A stretch of DNA of 64,000 nucleotides from Haberlea rhodopensis (Eukaryota; Streptophyta; Magnoliopsida; Lamiales; Gesneriaceae), in the NCBI GenBank assembly GCA_907163345.1, contig CAJQUN010000400.1, forward strand, positions 124,001 through 188,000, given 5' to 3'. This document shows positions 10,478-22,689 of the stretch, one piece after another; the stretch's first letter is position 1; each line of letters begins with the position of its first letter. The notes beneath the pieces were generated by a model that made no database searches, was not told where the DNA came from, and saw only the letters and a list, made by a program, of their open reading frames with translations. Made by a program: the position numbers and the translations under genes.

Positions 10478-11902
10478 TGATAAATGTGATTTTTACACTT
10501 AATTTGATATAAGATTATGGGCGTTTTTGTAGTGATTCTTGGAAAATATAACTCTTTTTGATATGTATTTGTATATTTCAGGAATCCAGGTCCAAATGCA
10601 TAAAAATGGAGGTAGTAAGCTTAAAATGATGAAAAATGACCAAACTGAGCAAACATGGAAAAGGAGGGACGAAATTGTAATTTGCTGAACATCAGAGGAA
10701 GCGATCGATCGCTTCAAATGAGGCGATCGATCGCCTCGATCAGAATGTTATGGAGATAAATCGCCAATTATTGCCGATCGATCGCCAATTATTGCCGATC
10801 GATCACCAATTGTTGCCGATCGCCAGGACTCGAAAAATTCGGGATTTTGTTTCCATGTTGGTTATTTGGTGTCCAAACTTGGTGAAACTCCTCCTACCTA
10901 TGGACTATCATGGACGTTTTTGGGACTTTTTGGCTCATATACATACTCAGCCTCCATCACTCATCATCCTCTTCAACCATCCATACACCTTAACCATTGA
11001 AGAGAAGACACATCGGAAGAGACGGGACTACGGAGCAACGCAAGGAGTCAACGCCTCTTGTTATTTCTGTATTTCTAACTCTAGTTCTATATTTTCATTA
11101 GATTTTAATGTTTAGAATGTTGCAAAACAAGTTATGCATTATTATTTGATGGAGGTTGTTGGCTAGGTTAGTTATCAAGACTTAGGGGATCCTTTGTATG
11201 AACCCATGATTTAAATTGAATGTTTTGATTGATTCTTATATATTTAAGTTCATAGATCATTATTCTTCATGATTTTAAGGGTTTGTCCATCCTTGAATGA
11301 TAGTAAATTACAATTGAGATCGAGAGATAAAATTGTGATTTAATATAGTAATTTATGCCGTGGATTTCAGACTGATATCGAGAGATGAAGTCAAATACAC
11401 GTGTGATAGCTATATATATCTAATAATCGAAAGCTAGAGGGTTTTCATAGATCAACTTACAATATTAATTGTTCAATAAGGATACAGGAGTAGCTTATTG
11501 CAATGTTAGTATTAGATTTGTTGTAGTCGAACCAAGGTATAATAAGTGCTTTAGGAAAAATCGTCACCTTAGATTATTTGAATTAATTCTTAACTAATAG
11601 GTGAATTGTGGGGGATTACATAGGTGAATCGAAAGTCTTGATAATTGTTTCTTTTGATTCTATTCTTGTTCGTTCTTTTTTGTTTGGGTTGATGTTGAGT
11701 TAATTAGTCAATTTAGTTACTTAATTCACAATTAGTTATCGTAGACTAAATATAGTTAAACTAGTGGAGTTTGGTAATTATTTCCTAGTCATCGCGGGAT
11801 CGACAATCCATACTTTTTATATCATTATACTTCAACTTGACACCGTGCACTTGCGGTACACAATCGCTACACTCAAAAGTACTGTTAAAATAATAGCAAT
11901 CA
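10478..11902 (+). repeat. Element A 5' LTR
   Basis: Begins TGATAAATGTGATTTTTACA and ends near ATAGCAATCA, about 1425 bases. The first about 1010 bases match 15962-16975, with a 20-odd-base duplication in the right copy. CGATCGATCG cluster at 10701-10822, ahead of a TATA-like region near 10905. The 3' part carries ACCGTGCACTTGCGGTACAC, shared with solo LTR D. Confidence 0.88.
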
Positions 11903-11908
11903 AGTTTT

Positions 11909-11926
11909 TGGCGCCGTTGCCGGGGA
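11909..11926 (+). other. Primer-binding site, tRNA-Asp type
   Basis: TGGCGCCGTTGCCGGGGA is complementary to the 3' end of plant tRNA-Asp including CCA, a PBS used by Athila/Tat-like Gypsy elements. Identical sites, reversed, sit at 42660-42677 and 51546-51563. Confidence 0.92.
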
Positions 11927-12069
11927 CTAGTTTTAATAATATCAAACGAGATTAGTTGACTATAGTTTAATCATTTGTTTTTCTTCTTTTGTTATTTTTG
12001 ATTTTCTTGCTTTTCTACTGTTCTTGTTCTTGTGTGAATTTTTTTTTGTAGGTTGTTATCTCTTGGTGC

Positions 12070-13219
12070 ATGCTAAAGAGTAGCAAGCCTACACTCGAGC
12101 CATTTGACCCCGAGATCGAGCGCACGTGTCAAAAGAGGCTAAGGCAAGCAAGAGCACACATGGCTACTAACGAGGATGTTCCAGTACCACCAGTTGCAAG
12201 GTCACTTATGGACTATGCCCACCCTTCATTCCATGGATCACTGTCGAGTATCATGAGACCAACCATCGGGCTAACAATTTCGAGATCAAGCCTGCTATTA
12301 TACAGATGATCCAACATTCGGTACAGTTTGGGGGAGCAACTACTGATGATCCAAATGACCACATCTCCAACTTCTTGGAGATTTGTGACACATTCAAGCA
12401 TAATGGCGTCACTGGTGATGCCATCGGGTTACGTTTGTTTCCCTTTTCATTACGAGATAAAGCTAAATCTAGGTTACAATCGTTGCCTGCAGGTTCTATT
12501 ACCACGTGGGATGGGATGGCGCAGTAGTTCTTATCCAAATTCTTCCACCATCCAAGACGGCCAAGATGCGTAATGACATCATGAGTTTTGCCCAATACGA
12601 TCCCGAGACACTGTTTGAAGCATGGGAGTGCTTCAAGGATCTACTGCGGAGATGCCCACATCATGGCCTCCCTATATGGCTGCAGGTACAAACATTTTAT
12701 AACGGTTTATTTGCTGATAATTGTTCTATGATTGATGCAGCGTCAGGAGGAACTGTGATGAGGAAGACGCCCGATGAAGCTTATACGATGTTGGAGGAGA
12801 TGGCTGCTAATAGCTGTCAATGACAGTCCGAGAGGAACGTGCCAAAGAAGCAAGCTGGATTGCATCAAGTGAGTGAAGTCATTGCCATAGCTGCCCAATT
12901 GGAAGCGCTTAACAAGAAGATGGATAGTTTGAGCATGCATGCAATGCAAGTTCAAATTGGTACATGCTAGCTTTGCCATGGAGGACATCCGAGCACTGAA
13001 TGCCAGGTTGGTAACCCATTCGTTACAACTAATGAAGCTGTTAACTTTGTAGGGAACCGACCACCGCAGACCTACCCCTATCAAAATACGTACAATACGG
13101 GGCCGAGGAACTATCCCCAACCACCACCGGGGTATGCACCAAAGCCAAGCATGGAGGAGCTGTTGACCAAGTTCATCACAGTGCGGAAACTAGATTCCAA
13201 AATCACGAGGCGTCGATAA
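12070..13219 (+). pseudogene. Element A gag
   Basis: Athila/Tat-type Gag, the structural particle protein. The start codon at 12070 opens MLKSSKPTLEPFDPEIERT, matching the PEIERT start region of B' Gag. Downstream pieces read DDPNDHISNFLEICDTFKHN, LRLFPFSLRDKAKSRLQSLP and YNGLFADNCSMIDAASGG. A CCHC-type knuckle follows (LCHGGHPSTEC, near 12970) with its second codon position now a stop. A Pro/Tyr/Asn-rich tail follows near 13060-13140. Frame is lost by a one-base change near 12269, a TAG at 12525-12527, a further indel near 12540, and stops near 12821 and 12967. Non-functional remnant. Confidence 0.8.
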
Positions 13220-13224
13220 AGAAC

Positions 13225-14124
13225 TTGGAAGTCCAAGTGGGACAACTAGCAAAACTTGTAGCCGAACGAGGACAAGGATCACCATCTGGTGCCACTGAGA
13301 TGAACCCTAGGGAGCAAGTCCATGAAATCATGTTGAGGAGCAAAAAGAAGGTCGCTGAGAAGAAGGATGCACACATTGAGCTGAAAGGCAAGGCGGACAT
13401 CAAGCAAGAATAGGTGCAAACACACGACAAAGGTAAGTCTACTAAGACCCCTGCACCCATCACACCTACTAAGGTAGAGATCTCACTCCCATTCCCCGTT
13501 GTGTATAAGAGAGCAAATATTGATGCTAAATTTGCTAATTTTTTAGAACTGATTAAGAAAAATCTTCATATTGAGATGCCTTTCATTGATGCTATTCGGC
13601 ACATGCCGAATTATGCTAAGTTTTTAAAAGAGATTCTGTCAAAAAAGCGGAAACTGGGAGATCATGAGATGATAAACTTAACTGATGAGTGTTCTGCTAT
13701 CATTCAAAAGGATTCACCTCCAATGTTAAAGGATCCATGGAGTTTCACTATACCTTGCGAAATCAATTCTAAATCTTTCAAAAAATCTTTATGTGATTTG
13801 GGGTCAAGTGTTAATTTAATGCCTTTGTCTGTGTACAGGAAGCTGGGCTTAGGAGAGCTAAAAGCAATCAATGTCTCATTGCAGATAGCAGACAAGTCCA
13901 TCAAGTACCCTCATGGGATAGTGGAGGATGTACCGGTCAAGGTTGACAAATTCACCACTCAGGTGGATTTCATGGTGCTAGACATAAAGGAGGAGGCAGA
14001 CATGCCATTGATATTAGGAAGACCATTCCTAGCTACTAGAAGGGCATTGATAGATGCCCAAGAAGGGAAGTTGATCCTCCGAGTAGGGGGGATCAAGTTA
14101 CTTATGATATGTTCAAAGTTGTGA
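13225..14124 (+). pseudogene. Element A gag C-terminus and aspartic protease
   Basis: Two abutting frames (13225-13413 and 13414-14124), split by a single TAG at 13411-13413, encode the Gag-protease junction. The second frame contains FPVVYKRANIDAKFANFLEL, then the retropepsin active site as LCDLGSSVNLMPLSVYRKLG (DLGS in place of the usual DTG; DLG is normal for Athila/Tat elements), and the flap/C-terminal motif MPLILGRPFLATRRALID. Retropepsin cleaves the element's polyprotein. This is the best preserved coding part of element A. Confidence 0.85.
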
Positions 14125-14480
14125 ACACTACACACACTGAGCACCGATGTTTTAGTGTCAATATAATTGATACACTATCTGTTGATGCGATGCAGTTTAA
14201 GAGTGAGAAGAAGGTGGAGGTCACATCGAATGGCCGACAAAGAGGAGGTAAATTTGGTGTAGGAGACTCGGTATTAATGAATAGGAAAAAGATGAGATTT
14301 TATCCATGGGAGTCAGACTCACCATGGGCTGGACCGTTCAAAGTTGTCGATGTTCTACCATTCGACACCATCAAACTGAGAAATGACCACGGGGGACTAT
14401 TCACTGTGAAAGATAAGTGGTTACTACATTACCACATGGAGGATGGAAACTCTTCCCCCACTGGCCATTGCGGCACTTGA
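14125..14480 (+). pseudogene. Element A pol remnant, integrase C-terminal end
   Basis: The frame 14109-14480 starts in protease-linker sequence and then reads GVGDSVLMNRKKMRFYPW and GPFKVVDVLPFDTIKLRND. These are typical of the C-terminal tail of Gypsy integrase. Between them the whole RT-RNase H-integrase core (normally about 3 kb) is absent; the deletion junction lies around 14190-14250. Cannot support retrotransposition alone. Confidence 0.75.
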
Positions 14481-15961
14481 GCGTAAAGGGTAAAAAGTCT
14501 AGCTTGGGACTGTAAATCAAGAACTCTTTCTTAACCCTTTGCTTTGTTTTAGTTTATTTTGGTTTATTTTGTTTTTGTTTTTTATTTTGGCAAGACTACA
14601 TACATGCTATGATCTGTCCGACACTATGCCCCCCCGAGCTGGCGAGGAATTGGACAACGATCACTGACGGTCGTTGTCAACGGTAAATGCTTTGTCTTAT
14701 TTTTCATGCTTATTACATTGAGGACAATGCATGAATTAAGTTTGGGGGAGTGCATTACTGTGTCATGCTTCTTATTTGGAAATTTATCGTTTCTTGAGCA
14801 CCAACAAAAAAATTCTTGAAAATGAGTTCATTTAGTAAGATAAGAATGAATCATAGTAGTGGTCTCTATTCCATGATGATAGTAATCTCACTATGCATGT
14901 CAACTTGAGTTTTGATGATTGTAAGACTTGTTTGTGAATATCTTGTTTTGAGTAGCATGTATAAGATGAGGAACTTATTAAGCACATTTGAGTCATAATC
15001 TTGTGAATTGCGTTTGGAGTAGTGAAAATCTTTGTGAACTTGATGAATCGTGTTGTATCTTAGAGTACCTTAGAAACTATTTGATGATGACACTTTGAGG
15101 CGAAATTTTATAGTTATGAACTTGACTTGGAAATGATTTAGGCGATCTTTGGACCGTTTGAGCTTTCAAGCTCACCATGATATATATTAATCTCTAGGAT
15201 CCCATTTTGAGTCTAATTGAAAAAGAATGGTGTATGTTTAACATATTATTAGCCCCATTCAACATTTTTTGGCAACTCATTATATCTACCTATTTGAGCT
15301 TAAATTTAAAAAAATTATCCTTACCCTAAGGGAGTATAATGAATTTCATTAGATGCACATAAATTGCTATATTTTGATGAGCTTATTATTGAAAAAATTG
15401 ATGAATGAGAAAAGAAAAAGATAGATAAAGCCTTGAAAAAAAAATATATCTAATTAAGACTCAAAGTGGCCAAGGCTAAAAAGAAAAAGAATAGAAGCTC
15501 AATTTTGTGCTAAATATGAACATTACATGCTTATACTCTTTTTTTGTGCTATCCTATCTTTTCTTTGAAGCCAACACCTAGGCCAACATTACAAGCTTAA
15601 AAAAACCTATTGATCCAAGTCTAGGGAGTGACTACATTAGTGGATAAGTTGTTTGAAAATAGGTCTATGTAATGCTCAAGGATAATCTCAACTTTCATTA
15701 CCTAGCATGATTTGATCTATGAAAACTGCATCAAACTTGAAAGTGAATAGCACACACGCACGTTCTGATTCGGAGAAATGTTGCTTGATCTAGGGGAAAA
15801 CACAACGTGTTGAACTTTCCGATTGACTTTTGTTTGTCTGTAAGTGAGATGTCTGAGCTACATGATTGACTATGAATTGATTTATTTAAATCTTCAATAT
15901 TGAACTCTACTGTGTGATCTTATTTCTTGCTCGAGATTATCAAGTTTAAGTTTGAGGGAGT
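14481..15961 (+). other. Element A 3' leader with internal and terminal PPT
   Basis: Non-coding. ACATTG (14715-14720) and CAATG (14725-14729) form a small stem, followed by an internal purine tract AAGTTTGGGGGAG (14738-14750). The terminal PPT AAGTTTGAGGGAG (about 15948-15960) directly precedes the 3' LTR. The same stem plus purine tract occurs in B and B'. Confidence 0.75.
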
Positions 15962-16975
15962 TGATAAGTGTGATTTTTACACTTAATTTGATATAAGATT
16001 AGGGGCGTTTTTGTAGTGATTCTTGGAAAATATTACTCTTTTTGGTATATATTTATATATTTCAGGAATATATATTTGTATATTTCAGGAATCCAGGTCC
16101 AAATGCATAAAAGTGGAGGAAATAAGCTTAAAATGATGAAAAAGGACCAAACAGAGCAAACATGGAAAAGGAGGGACAAAATCGTAATTTATTGAACATC
16201 AGAGGAAGCGATCGATCGCTTCAAATGAAGCGATCGATTGCCTCGAGGCAGAATGTTATGGAGATCGATCGCCAATTATTGCCGATCGATCGCCAGGACT
16301 CGAAAATTCGGGATTTTGTTTCCATCTTGGTTATTTGGTATCCAAACTTGGTGAAACTCCTCCTACCATAAATATGGATTATCATGGACGTTTTTGGGAC
16401 TTTTTGGCTCATATTGAACCTACATACTCAGCCTCCATCACTCATCATCTTCTCCAACCATCCATACACCATAACCATTGAAGAGAAGACGCATCGGAAG
16501 AGACGGGACGACGGAGCAACGCAAGGAGTCAATGCCTCTCGTTATTTCTGTATTTCTAACTCTAGTTCTATATTTTCATTAGATTTTAATATTTAGAATG
16601 TTGCAAAACAAGTTTATGCATTATTATTTGATGGAGATTGTTGGCTAGGTTAGTTATCAAGACTTAGAGGATCCTTTGTATGAACCCATGATTTAAATTG
16701 AATGTTTTGATTGATTCTTATATATTAAGTGCATAGATCATTGTGCTTCATGCTTTTAATGGTTTGGCCATCCTTGAATGATAGTAAGTTACAATTGAGA
16801 TCGAGAGATAAAATTGTGATTCGATATAGTAGTTTATGTCGTGGATTTCAGACTGATATCGAGAGATGAAGTCAAATACACGTGTGATAGCTATATATAT
16901 CTAGTAATCGAAAGCTAGAGGGTTTTCATAGATCAACTTACAATATTAATTGTTCAATAAGGATACAGGAGTAGT
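15962..16975 (+). repeat. Element A 3' LTR, truncated
   Basis: Starts TGATAAGTGTGATTTTTACA and matches the 5' LTR up to GGATACAGGAGTAG, where it breaks into element C sequence. CGATCGATCG cluster at 16207-16293; TATA-like CATAAATATGG near 16370. Confidence 0.88.
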
Positions 16976-17182
16976 CACAATCTGAAATGGTGTCAGTGGG
17001 CGGTTGCCTTGAACTCTGTGTCCTCTGCTGAGAGGAAGGTCTCTGCTAGCTTGTTTGACCACGTCCAGCAGATGATCACCTCTCTGGGACTTGTTCTCTT
17101 CTGCTTTGCTGTTGAGGTCTGCTGGGTGCCGGTAGCCTTTGAACTCTACGAGTAACAGTTGGTAAACTGTTGTTCAAATCTT
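16976..17182 (-). other. Element C 3' leader, continued
   Basis: Resumes element C after the truncated LTR of element A. No frame; the stop of the extra 3' ORF is at 17183. Confidence 0.55.
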
Positions 17183-17866
17183 CTAGCTAAGTGGCAAAGC
17201 TGCTTGCATATCTGTCATCTGCTCCGAGAATTTTTTGTGAATATCATCAATATTTCCTCCAATCTCCAACGAAGTAGCATCATGAAGGGATTCATTTTTC
17301 TGGCACAATTCGAGCTTTGCTTGACCCAGCTTGGAGAAGGATTCTGAGAAGGTATCTACGATAAATCTTTGGAATCTGGTGACCTTCTCAGATAGATGAT
17401 TGACATCTTGAGTGATACCTCGGAACTGTGAATCAGTATGTTCAACAATGGACGGATCAATCGCAACAGATATTGTTAACTCAGCAGCCACACAACTTGG
17501 TACTATCACCCCAGCAGGTATCTCCAGGCTATAAGACAGTGTGGTTGTGAGTTGTGGGTATGGAAAGGTTTGTGAAGTCAAAAAGGGAGGATGGTCAAGG
17601 GTTCTATTAAAAGTGGGTTCAATGGTAAGTTGGGTTTGTGCGGGTCGAGGAGGAGATGGCATTACGGCTAGGGCATTGGTTGAAGGAGGCATGGAATCAG
17701 TAGATTCATCATCCTCTGAGGAGAGGTTGACCTGATGAACTACTGATTCAATTACCATATCAATATTAAGAGGATCGACATCCGGTAGATGTGGATGTTG
17801 ATCGGATACAATAATGGGTTCAAGGGGGGCAATAGGTTCGGCTATAGAGTCGGTAGAGGAGACGCT
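17183..17866 (-). pseudogene. Element C extra 3' ORF, C-terminal part
   Basis: Open from the solo-LTR border down to 17183. Begins VSSTDSIAEPIAPLEP, is rich in Ser, Pro and acidic residues, and ends in a helical stretch (DSQFRGITQDVNHLSEKVTR and onward to FSEQMTDMQAALPLS) that looks like a coiled coil. The frame continues exactly from that upstream of solo LTR F once the insert and one TSD copy are ignored. SIRE-like Copia elements carry such an ORF after pol; it has been called envelope-like, but I see no clear signal peptide or fusion features. Function unknown. Confidence 0.6.
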
Positions 17867-17971
17867 TGTTGGGATATGCATAAGACAACTCATTAGATAA
17901 TTGATTTTTGCATACAATGTAATATGATTTTATTAATGGTAATTTAATATTATATATTATGTATCTATGTA

Positions 17972-18047
<76 letters not shown>

Positions 18048-19351
18048 GTCCTTAGAATAAAATTGTATTATTCTTAAAGATTGTCCATAGTCAAGTATTA
18101 TTATAAATTAGGATAATGATAATGCATTGAGACTAGTATGTATTGATTGATGAATTTGTTCATGGATATGAGATATCGAATCAACACATGGGTACATGTT
18201 AGAGAACTATGTACTGGACAGACCCACCATGAGAATACTACATGGATAGTTATATGAATATCATAAGCAAGTCTCATAGTGATAATAGTGTATGTAATCC
18301 TTACGACTTGAGATCACCAGAGATCACAACATAAGGAGTTGTGTATCTTGATATTGTCAAACATTACCTGTAACAGAGTAAACTATAAAGATAATCATTG
18401 GATACACTACGAATTATGTAGAGGGATGTTGAGTGATCAAGATAGGATTTGTCCCTCCTATATAACATGAGAAGTGTTTGGGCCCTTGATCAAGTGAGAC
18501 TAAAATGCATGGCCATGCTCGAATGAGTCGATATGTGATATCGAGCTTCTTCGTTTATTCTAGTCTACTTGGGGATCAAGAAATATAAGATTGAACTATA
18601 CGAGTATCAGTTATTCCATGACTCGTGTTTAATCTAAACACATAGGACAAAGAGATTAAGTTACATGGTGAATATTATCACAGTTCATAGGTAATGTCGA
18701 GTCAATGACATTCTTGTAACTTGGGTAGCCTTGATGTGTTACTAGATGGTTTCTCTTGGCTATATGGTTCATCCGGGGGAAAGATCGAGCTTCAAGAAAT
18801 AGTGAATGGTCTTATCAATACACAAATGTACCCCTCATTGCTTGTGACATAAAATTAGATTTTTATGTCAGTGCCAACGTTGCAAGATCCTAACGGGTTG
18901 TACAAAAGATTAAATCGATAAAGGGAGTTAAATTCATTAGATGAATTAAATTGATTAGGGCATAAACTAATGGGTCGTATTTATATTATAGAGATATATA
19001 TAAATATGAAACATATAAAGGGTTAATACAGATTAACTAAACCTAAAACACTTCTGATAAGAGGTAGCCGTCACCTCGTAACTCAGACGTTTCGTCCCTT
19101 TTCCCAGTTGATTTATCAAGTCTAGCAACTTGATAAATTCAACATCCCTTTCGATTTGATCGTGTGGATACCGTAGAGGCAAAACTGAAAAGTTTTGCTC
19201 GTGACTCGTGGACGTCTTGCTTCGAGGATTCTGCATCAAACACGCTTCAAAGGTATAACTCTCGACACCCGATATGATAATTTTGTATAGTTCCTCGGTG
19301 GAAATCTAATTTTTTATTCCGCTGCGTTGTATGCTTGTCGGATTACTTACA
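17867..19351. mobile_element. Solo LTR F inserted in element C's extra ORF
   Basis: TGTTGGGATATGC... to ...GGATTACTTACA, 1485 bases with TG...CA ends. Flanked by ACGCT (17862-17866) and ACGCC (19352-19356), a 5-bp TSD with one mismatch. Element C's reading frame resumes in phase across it. It includes AT-repeat runs (about 17970-18043). No internal region, so probably a product of LTR-LTR recombination. Family not identified. Confidence 0.75.
17970..18043. repeat. AT microsatellite
   Basis: Two alternating TA runs separated by an ATAAATAAATAA interruption, inside solo LTR F. Confidence 0.95.
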
Positions 19352-20990
19352 ACGCCTACCGAGGAGACCTCTGCTGGATCCACAACAACCATTCTCCGTT
19401 CAGTAGCCTCTGCTAGAGCTAATCCCAGTTGGCCAGAGCATGAGTGTAGTCTCATGGTAACCTTGAGATCATGCAACATCTTCTCAGCTAAGGCAAGTTT
19501 GGCTTCCAAAGCGTGTAGAACAGTGATGTCGTGGTTAGCAGTGCCCGAGCTTGACTTAAACTCCTTATATCTGGACTGGACAAGAGTATCATGTCCACTG
19601 ACATACTTCATAAGCCGGAAGACCTCTCTCAATCGCAGACCCTTTTCAACATCATGAATCTGTAAATACTCAAGGATGATATTTTCATCAATCCTTGCCT
19701 GCTTGAGAATGCGAGTGAAGTCATTGAATATGATATTCAGACGAGCTTTCACCCATCTGTCAAATCTCTCCAAATGTGCTTGAAGTTGTGCTTCTACTTC
19801 TTCAAGCACTAATGCTATCTTTTGCCACTGGAGTGGAGACGGCTTCCATAGTAGCTTTGCCTCGTCATTCAGGAGTGTAAGGAGGATGGCAGTAGGAGCG
19901 CCGATCTTTAGTGCTCTGAGACTAAGGGTAAAAGATTCTGCCCTTCGGCGATAACTCAGTGATAAGTCGATGGTAGAAGGAGCAATAGGCGTGGGCACAG
20001 TAGGGATGATGTCCATTAGTGCAGCAGCCTCAACTGCTTCCTCGGTGGGAATAATTGCTGAGCTGATACCCAGATCAGCAAGGGTTGCCTCTGCTGGGAC
20101 GTTCGTGGTGGCAGCAGGGATTTGTTTCTTGGAGATAGCAGAGTTCCCTTTCTTAACCCTTGGCTTCTTCGGAGGAGGAGGGGTGATGACTCACCAGACT
20201 CTGAGATAGTCTGCTCATAATCACTAACAACATGAGGCTTCCTCCTACCATTGATTGGCTTCTATGAATCAGCAGATACTTGGCATTTAAGAGCCTTGCT
20301 AGGTGAAGGGTGAAGATTGTCCCCACTGCAATATTCTTGCTCTCAAGATTTCGACTGAGCGGGATGGCGAATCCATAATGGCCCTTGGCTGATTCAATTA
20401 ATCCAATCAGTAGTTGAAAGAGTACCACTGACCAGTTGACATCAATGCCCTTAACAATAGTGCACATCACCTCAAACTTCTCTAGGGTGATGACATCAAA
20501 CGACCCAGCTTTTCACAACAGACCTTTGACAATGATCTCTGCTAGCAATCTGAAGTGGTTCTTCATCAGAATCTTCTTGAAAGGAGGGCCCCGTAGTCAT
20601 AGGCCATTTTCTGAGAATACAATATGCATCTCATCTCGAACGGAGATGGAGATGGCAGAAAGACACATGAGCCCGGCAAATAGGAAGGCTCAGTTGAGTA
20701 GAGAAGTCTTATTGTGTGATTGTGACAGATTGGTTAGAGACGGAGGACACCACGGTGTTGTTAACCACCCTCGCTGAAGCATAGAACTCTTGGAGAGTTT
20801 CTCTGTAGAACATTGGAGCGAGGTTAAGCATAACCAACAATCCTTAGTTTTCCAGACATCGTAAAATACTAGTCATCTCCTCATCGACGCTGGTGTAGAC
20901 CGAGTTGAAATCAACGTGCACATCATTGGTAATGAAACTTGGATGACTAGTCTTCGACGTTTTGATTTCTGGATTGCTTAGAAACTGTGA
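19352..20990 (-). pseudogene. Element C extra 3' ORF, N-terminal part
   Basis: Pieces of one protein in broken frames. From upstream: VDFNSVYTSVDEEMTSILRC near 20880-20930, FYASARVVNNTVV near 20760, HFRLLAEIIVKGLL near 20520-20560, then 20470-20153 (VNWSVVLFQLLIGLIESAKG, HYGFAIPLSRNLESKNI) and 20016-19352 (LSYRRRAESFTLSLRALKIG, ending in a likely coiled coil). This resembles the domain annotated as a putative plant transposon protein, found downstream of pol in SIRE-like Copia elements; that identification is from memory of the family. Internal stops occur near 20510 and elsewhere. Role unknown. Confidence 0.55.
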
Positions 20991-21540
20991 AGTCTGAAAA
21001 AATTTGCTACGAACAAATTGTTAGCACAGTAAGTTGGAGATGGTAAAAGTGAAAATTGAAAAAAGTTAATGGTGGTTAAAGAGGAGGGAGGTGTAACGTC
21101 GTATTGTAGATGAGCGGACACAAGGACACGTGTTGTTCATCTAAACAATAATTGTTTTTTAATAAACTGAAATCGACACGATTAAAGCGGGACCGAAATA
21201 ATTCAATATTAATGAAAATTAAGTTTGAAATCCGACGTTCCAGTTGGTTATTAAATAACGAAGGTTAATAACAGCAGAGATATATGGTAATGTCCACTGG
21301 TATGTAGTGTCTACTGGTGAAGTACTATCTACTACAGCAAACAATTGTTTTACTAGCTGAGAATCAGTAGACCTTCGAAGAATACACAAATTCCCCCTCA
21401 ATTAATATTCCCACTAAATATCATGCAATATCTAAAATGTAATTCCCCATTAATTGAGCAGATATGAGAAATTAAGCAAATAAGATCACTTAGTTATATC
21501 AATTAAACCAAGTATATTGTGAAAGTATGAAAACTTAGCG
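20991..21540 (-). other. Element C spacer between pol and extra ORF
   Basis: No sizeable frame. Contains short CT/AG-rich and AT-rich stretches. Pol ends just right of it. Confidence 0.5.
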
Positions 21541-22094
21541 TCCGTTAGGGGTTTTGTGAAGATATCTGCTGCTTGTTGTTCGGTGGATATTTACTCCAAC
21601 CGAATCTCCTTCTTCATTACATGATCTCGGATAAAATAATGACGAATGTCAAAATGCTTGGTCCGAGAATGAAGAACTGTATTATACGTGATAGTTATGG
21701 CATATGTATTATCACAAAATATTGGTGCCTCAGTGGACTCAATTTCATAGTCTCTTAGTTGTTGTTGAATACATAGTAGTTGAGCACAACAACTTCCATC
21801 AGCAAGGTATTCTGCCTCCGTAGTAGATGTTGCGATGGATGTCTGCTTCTTGCAACTCCATGAAATCAATCTATCTCCTAGGAATTGACAGTATCCACTG
21901 GTACTTTTTCTATCAACTTTGCATCCTGCGTAACCAGCATCTGAATATCCAAGTAAGTTAAACGTTGAATCATTGGGATACCAGAGGCCAACATTTTCAG
22001 TTCCTTTTAGATACTTAAGAATCCTCTTAGTAGCAGTGTAGTGTGATTGCTTAGGATTAAATTGGAAGCGAGCACACATACATACAACAAACAT
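21541..22094 (-). pseudogene. Element C pol: RNase H and C-terminus
   Basis: The main frame 21591-22094 contains YLKGTENVGLWYPNDS, GYSDAGYAGCKVDRKSTSGY, TSIATSTTEAEYLADGSC and LHSRTKHFDIRHYFIRDHV. This is the standard Copia RNase H block, which degrades the RNA strand of the RNA-DNA hybrid; the catalytic acidic residues in SDAD/TEAE-type positions are largely recognisable. Sequence to 21541 continues with an AADIFTKPL-type end, seen on the minus strand. Downstream of RT and ahead of the extra ORF. Confidence 0.85.
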
Positions 22095-22689
22095 GAGTCA
22101 GGTCTGCTGGCTGTCCAATACAGTAAAGATCTGATAATACCACGATACCTTGTTACTTGTACTGGTATGCCTGCTTCATCCAAATCAAGTTTAGCAGAAG
22201 AACTCATAGGAGTGGTTTCTGCTGAACTAGTGCTCATTTTGTATTTCTTTAATAGCTCTTTGTATTTCGCCTGATTGATCAGAATTCCCTCATCAGACTT
22301 CTTGACTTGCAATCCATGGAAAAATGATAACTCTCCCGTCATGCTCATCTCGAACTGATCCTGCATGATTTTGGAAAATATCTCGCAAAGTTTTGGGTTA
22401 GTACTACCAAAAATAATATCATCAACATAAATCTGAACCAGTAGAGTATAATCACTCTTTGTGAATTTAAAAGGGTCTTGTCCACCGTGCCAATGGTAAA
22501 GTCATGCTCAGTCAAATACTTTGATAGAGTTTCATACCATGGTCGGGGAGCTAGTTTCAAACCATATAAAGCTTTGTTCAGTTTATAAACAGAGGAATCC
22601 TGCTGATGGCTTTCAAACCCAGGAGGTTGTTCAACATAAACTTCTTCCTGGATTTTGTCACTAAGAAAAGCACTCTTAACGTCCATCTA
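22007..22689 (-). pseudogene. Element C pol: reverse transcriptase
   Basis: Frames 22345-22686 and 22007-22366 cover the Copia RT. Visible: MDVKSAFLSDKIQEEVYVEQ, PPGFESHQQDSSVYKLNKAL, the polymerase catalytic motif IYVDDIIFG encoded at about 22408-22434, and MSMTGELSFFHGLQVKKSDE, all conserved in RVT_2. Breaks: a frameshift around 22440-22480 and another just before 22100 that scrambles the RT-RNase H linker. The enzyme would copy the element RNA into cDNA; this copy is dead. Confidence 0.87.

Larger units (their letters stand above)
10478..16975 (+). mobile_element. Element A: defective Athila/Tat-like Ty3/Gypsy retrotransposon
   Basis: 5' LTR 10478-11902, tRNA-Asp PBS 11909-11926, gag and protease, then a jump straight to the integrase C-terminus, a long 3' leader, a PPT (TTTGAGGGAG ending 15960) and a 3' LTR truncated at 16975. 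Reverse transcriptase, RNase H and the integrase core are deleted. It lies inside the 3' leader of Copia element C. The right border lost about 410 LTR bases, so no TSD can be read. Confidence 0.85.
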
